Translations under genes and position numbers: made by a program
Notes under the pieces: model-generated
The model's input: only the letters and a program-made list of their open reading frames with translations
What the model was told of the DNA's origin: nothing
Databases searched by the model: none
Shown here: positions 60,251 through 64,000 of the stretch, one piece after another
Layout: every line of letters starts with the position of its first letter
Numbering within the stretch: position 1 is the stretch's first letter
Assembly (NCBI RefSeq): GCF_038396675.1
Contig: NC_088921.1
Location: 4,022,501-4,086,500 of the forward strand
Length of the DNA stretch: 64,000 bases
From: Hydra vulgaris
Taxonomy: Eukaryota > Cnidaria > Hydrozoa > Anthoathecata > Hydridae
Direction of reading: 5' to 3'

Positions 60251-61660
60251 CAAAAAAGAAGCATAGGGTTACACTAATTTAGATCGATTGGAGGAAAAAA
60301 TACAACACACTATTTAAAAACACTACCATAATATTTCAAATTTAATACACAGTATAATTAATTTATGACAAAACAGTCACAACAAACAATATTTATACTT
60401 TTAGCTACTTTTTTTGCTCAGTTTTTAATTGATCGTTAATACCTTAAACGTTAATACCGGTACCTTGAAACAAATTTCTAATTTTACTTAATCTAGTCTC
60501 ACAAGTTTAACCTGTTATATTTTGGTAATTTGTAGAATTTATTTTGTCGAAATAAATTTTTTCTACAATTAAACCAATCGCCTAAAAACAAGCGTATTAA
60601 AAAAATTGTTACGAAGCAAAAACTTAAAGTGTGTCATGGTGCTCCACTCTCCCCTACATTGTTTCAGAAACAATGCTGAAAATAATTAAAATCTAAATAG
60701 ACACACAACATTATTTCCATTTATATAACAAAAATTATTATTATTAACATGAAAGATACAATATAGTAATAACATAATAATATACAATATAGTAGTAACA
60801 CAATATAGTAAAAACATGAATATTAATCGTAAACATCGGTAAACAATGTAAACAAACTTGCGATGCGGCCGGTGAACAGTTATCACTTACCTTAACCGTA
60901 TTGAAGTCATTTTTTTCCCTAAACTGCTGGCTAATGATCAATAAAGTAAATTTCAAGTCATGAAAGTTTACAAAATTAAAACCATATTTTAACAGTTAAG
61001 CAAGATAAACTAAAATAATGACGCTGAGTAGAACGTTTTAAAAGGTAGAACTAAAAAAATAGAAAAAAGATATATTTAATAAAATAAATATTTAAATTTG
61101 TGTAAAACATAATGCTCTTAATTATAATAAAAAAAATACAGTACATCAAAAAGTAAAATCGTATATATTTTTTAAATATAAAAACTGATGAAATCCTATT
61201 TACCGATTGAAGGTGTAAAGGTTACTAAAGAGAAAAAAAAAAGTATATTTAGAATCAAAATATTGAAATATTATTTTATATTAAAAAATCTAATTAAAAC
61301 AAATTTACTTTCATAATTTTAATTTGTTTTACTTCATGTGTGTTATAAAATCTAAAATAAGAAAAAATTCATTTTAAACTAAAAAAAATATTAAAAAAAG
61401 TTAATACTAACATTTCACTTTTTTTTCAATCAAATTAATTCAATTAAACTGATATGTTGGAAGAACAACTACTTGTAATATTTATACTTATTCTTAGTCT
61501 TATATTTATTACATAATCAACCCTGTTCATTGCTTGTTTAAAATTGAGGAAGGACTGACCTCTGGAGTTTTAACAACACACTTTGTTCAGAAAAAAGGTA
61601 ACTGTATTGTACTTCAAAAAAAAAAAAAGATTTTGTTACTAATATGGCCCAGACACTAAG
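60251..61660. other. A+T-rich spacer, no gene
   Basis: About 1.4 kb without coding sequence, TIRs or RNA genes that I can support. Confidence 0.55.
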
Positions 61661-62927
61661 TATTACGTAAACTAATTCTTTCTAATAATTTGTTATACGT
61701 CAACCAATTTGGTTTTAAAATAAACAATTCTACGGAACATGCAATTATCCAATTTGTACGTGAAATTTCAAATTCTTTTGAAAAATCTAAATATACTTTA
61801 GGTGTTCTCATCGACCTATCGAAAGCATTCGATACTGTCGATCATCAAATTTTGATACAAAAACTGAAATACTATGGAGTAAATTACAAAGTCATAAAAT
61901 GGTTCAGAAGTTATTTATCAAACCGTAAACAGTTTGTTTTTAGTAATAATAATTATTCTAATGAGTTTCTAAATATTCCATGTGGCGTTCCCCAAGGCTC
62001 CATTTTGGAACCACTGTTGTTCTTGATTTATATAAACGACCTAAATAAAGCCTCAAATTTAATGAGTATCATGTTTACTGATGATACCAACTTATTTCTT
62101 TCCAATAATGATATTTACAAATTCTTCTCTAGCATGAACGAGCAACTTAAAAATATATCCAAGTAGTTCAAATGCAATAAACTAACTTTAAACAGTATCA
62201 AAACAAAACGGATTCTGTTCCATTCTGTCTCAAAAAAAGCTTGTTTACCCCCATATTTGCCCAAAATTATTATTGATGATACTGAGATAAAAAGACACTT
62301 TGTCACAAAGTTTTTGGGTGTTTTTCTTGATAAAAACATCACATGGAAAGTACATATTGACTATATTAGCACAAAAATTTCTAAAAGCATTGGAATTTTA
62401 TATAAATCCAGAACATATTTAAGTAAAAAAAGTTTAACCCAACTCTACTACTCATTTATACATAGTTATTTAAACTATGCAAATATTGTATGGGGAAGCA
62501 CAGAAAAAAGTAAGTTACAATGTCTTTACCGCCGTCAGAAGCATGCAATCTGTTTAATTAATTTTGCGGATCGATACACTCATTCCAAACCTTTTTTTAT
62601 TGAAATGAAAATTCTCAATGTATATGAGCTTAATGTGTTTAATGTCTTATGCTTTATGTATTTGTGGAAAAATGACTTATCCTTATCTGTCTTTAAAGAT
62701 CTCTTTTGTGAAAAAACAATAAATAAATATACACTTAGAAATAATTTTCTCATATATGAACCTTTTTGTCGAACCAAGTTTAATAAGTTTTATATTGCTT
62801 ATCGCGCACCGTATCTTTTGAAAAGATTGTTTTGTCAAATTTTAATATATTTCACACTTATCCCACTTTCAAATATAAACTGAAAAATTTTATTTTATCT
62901 ATTGATGACGTAGTCAAGTACTTCTAA
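61660..62927 (+). pseudogene. CR1-like LINE RT, 5'-truncated
   Basis: It reads NNLLYVNQFGFKINNSTEHA, LIDLSKAFDTVDHQIL, CGVPQGSILEPLLFLIYIND (family: ILGPL), SIMFTDDTNLFLSNN (family: FADD; both aspartates kept, about 62070-62090), a TAG at 62164-62166 in the same frame, then KRHFVTKFLGVFLDKNITWK, YSFIHSYLNYANIVWGST, RRQKHAICLINF and AYRAPYL. A frameshift near 62815 hides the terminus (KIVLSNFNIFHTYPTF, ending at TAA 62925-62927). Only two lesions plus 5' truncation at about 61660. It is a close relative of the 30.5-33.6 kb LINE in architecture. Confidence 0.87.
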
Positions 62928-63164
62928 TTGATACTTTGTAATCTTTGTTTAGAACTTTTATTTTATTGTAAAATAGGCTTTATGAAACGTTTTAATTTTT
63001 GTTTTTATCTCATATATAATTGATATAGATTCTATATATAGTAACGTCAGATTTATTTACACGAAATTTTATTTTATTTATATAGCATCGTCAGATTTAT
63101 TTACACTGTTTACTGAATTTTTTTTTTTTTTTGTTATTCATTTTTGTTTTGCTGTAAAAAGTCT

Positions 63165-63215
63165 AAACCTGTAAAAGGTTCTGATGATAAGATCATTATG
63201 AACTTTATTCAGATG
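63165..63215 (+). other. CR1-like LINE 3' hairpin tail
   Basis: GGTTCTGATGATAAGATCAT with ATGAACTTTATT follows an oligo-T stretch (63119-63132); TGAT...ATCA can pair. It marks the 3' end of the 61.66-kb LINE. Confidence 0.5.
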
Positions 63216-64000
63216 CCTTGTTTGTTTGTTTGTAAAATACGACAAATGTAAACAAACAAACAAACAAAAAAAAGCATAGGAAAACGTTTTTTACTCAAAA
63301 TACACAGGCATGAGTTTTTATAAATTATTCTAGCAAATTCTAAAAACTCTAAAATAACTACAATAATATTACAAAAATATAGTGATATTATTGTTGTTAT
63401 AAATGATGGGGAGGAGGGAAGGGGGGAAATCCTTGAAAAGTATTGTCTGTCTTCCCAAAAAAAACAGGTCCCCAAAACTTTAACCTACAGACTAGCCGAC
63501 TATATTAAACAAAGAAACTAACTAAAGGTTAAAAATTACCTTTTTTTAAAGAAAGGGGGCGGGAAGACTCTAAAAAATTGCCCCAGCGATTATATAAAGG
63601 AACTGGAACATGTATACAGAAATATATCTAAAAGAACTGAAACAGAAGCAGATATAAGATGTCTTTTTAACCAAGCCTCGTTTACATTGTAAAATTGTCA
63701 GTTTGTATACAGTAATAAAAGTAATAAAATTTTTTATTAAGAATATAAAAACAGGTTATATTAATAACAGGTTAATAACAGGTTATAATAACAGGTTAAT
63801 AGCGTTATATTGCAAATGTTGCAATATAACGCTAGGGGAAAGGCGCCTATGATGGCATACATAACGTTGAAGCTTCATTATTCAGTATCCTGAAGACCAA
63901 TAATAAAAGTTTTGATATGGATACATGCCTTGTTACATGTAGAACAATAATAATCCTCGGAGTTTTCATCAGTTTTCTTTTTTTATAAGATATTCCTATT
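63216..64000. other. Terminal region: non-coding, with a 15-bp perfect palindrome
   Basis: No gene is supported. A loose tandem ATAACAGGTTA repeat (about 63753-63800) runs into a perfect hairpin: AGCGTTATATTGCAA at 63801-63815, loop ATG, and its reverse complement at 63819-63833. Confidence 0.65.

Noticed and set aside
60686..60956. Overlapping minus-strand frames with many hydrophobic residues
   Set aside because: They arise from TA/ATA-rich sequence on the opposite strand and have no homologous block elsewhere.

Overview
The window is strongly A+T-rich eukaryotic DNA made almost entirely of transposable elements (TEs) of many classes, with little that looks like host coding sequence. CR1-like LINEs, several hAT families, long (TA)n microsatellites, a Penelope-like element and a tRNA-derived SINE together suggest a cnidarian, most likely Hydra. 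This assignment is an inference from overall character; no database was searched. Most coding regions are pseudogenes broken by stops and frameshifts.

Layout. 47-3516: nearly intact hAT element with terminal inverted repeats (TIRs) and one frameshift. 4.6-6.15 kb: decayed copy of an orphan repeated protein family. 6.15-7.2 kb: LINE ORF1/endonuclease fragment, then a Tx1/L1-like reverse transcriptase (RT) tail to 8.2 kb. 8703-13115: full-length dead hAT element lying between two (TA)n tracts. 13.25-14.46 kb: Penelope-like RT plus GIY-YIG remnant. 14.68-15.57 kb: two exon-like blocks, the best host-gene candidates. 16.2-18.2 kb: hAT pseudogene with its catalytic core deleted. 18.5-22.2 kb: (TA)n, then non-coding DNA with short repeat clusters. 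22241-25040: two TTAA-flanked Kolobok-like elements sharing one TTAA. 25.4-26.2 kb: two small hAT MITEs. 26.9-27.8 kb: CR1 fragment. 28.3-29.9 kb: BED-type hAT pseudogene. 29.9-34.3 kb: the most complete CR1-like LINE (minus strand). 34.35-37.7 kb: more LINE fragments and fold-back repeats. 39.75-42.8 kb: degraded OTU-hAT element with a SINE inside it.

45.3-52.4 kb is the most interesting region. A second copy of the OTU-hAT element (an OTU-protease-like module upstream of a TTF-zinc-finger hAT transposase, with an upstream exon and an intron) is split by a younger 3286-bp transposon (47384-50669). That transposon has about 180-bp TIRs, a perfect 8-bp target-site duplication (TSD) and a 725-residue ORF of an orphan transposase-like family. 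53253-55317 is an internally deleted, inverted relative of the 8.7-13.1 kb hAT, again between (TA)n tracts. The rest holds a pogo-like fragment (55.7-56.2 kb), a LINE ORF1/endonuclease copy with two MITE-like insertions (56.4-59.1 kb), a LINE RT tail (60.05-60.25 kb) and a 5'-truncated CR1-like RT (61.66-63.2 kb).

The genes do not form a pathway. The window records successive TE insertions whose relative order can be read from nesting: SINE into OTU-hAT, orphan transposon into OTU-hAT, MITEs into LINE, and Kolobok into the TTAA of an older Kolobok-like element.
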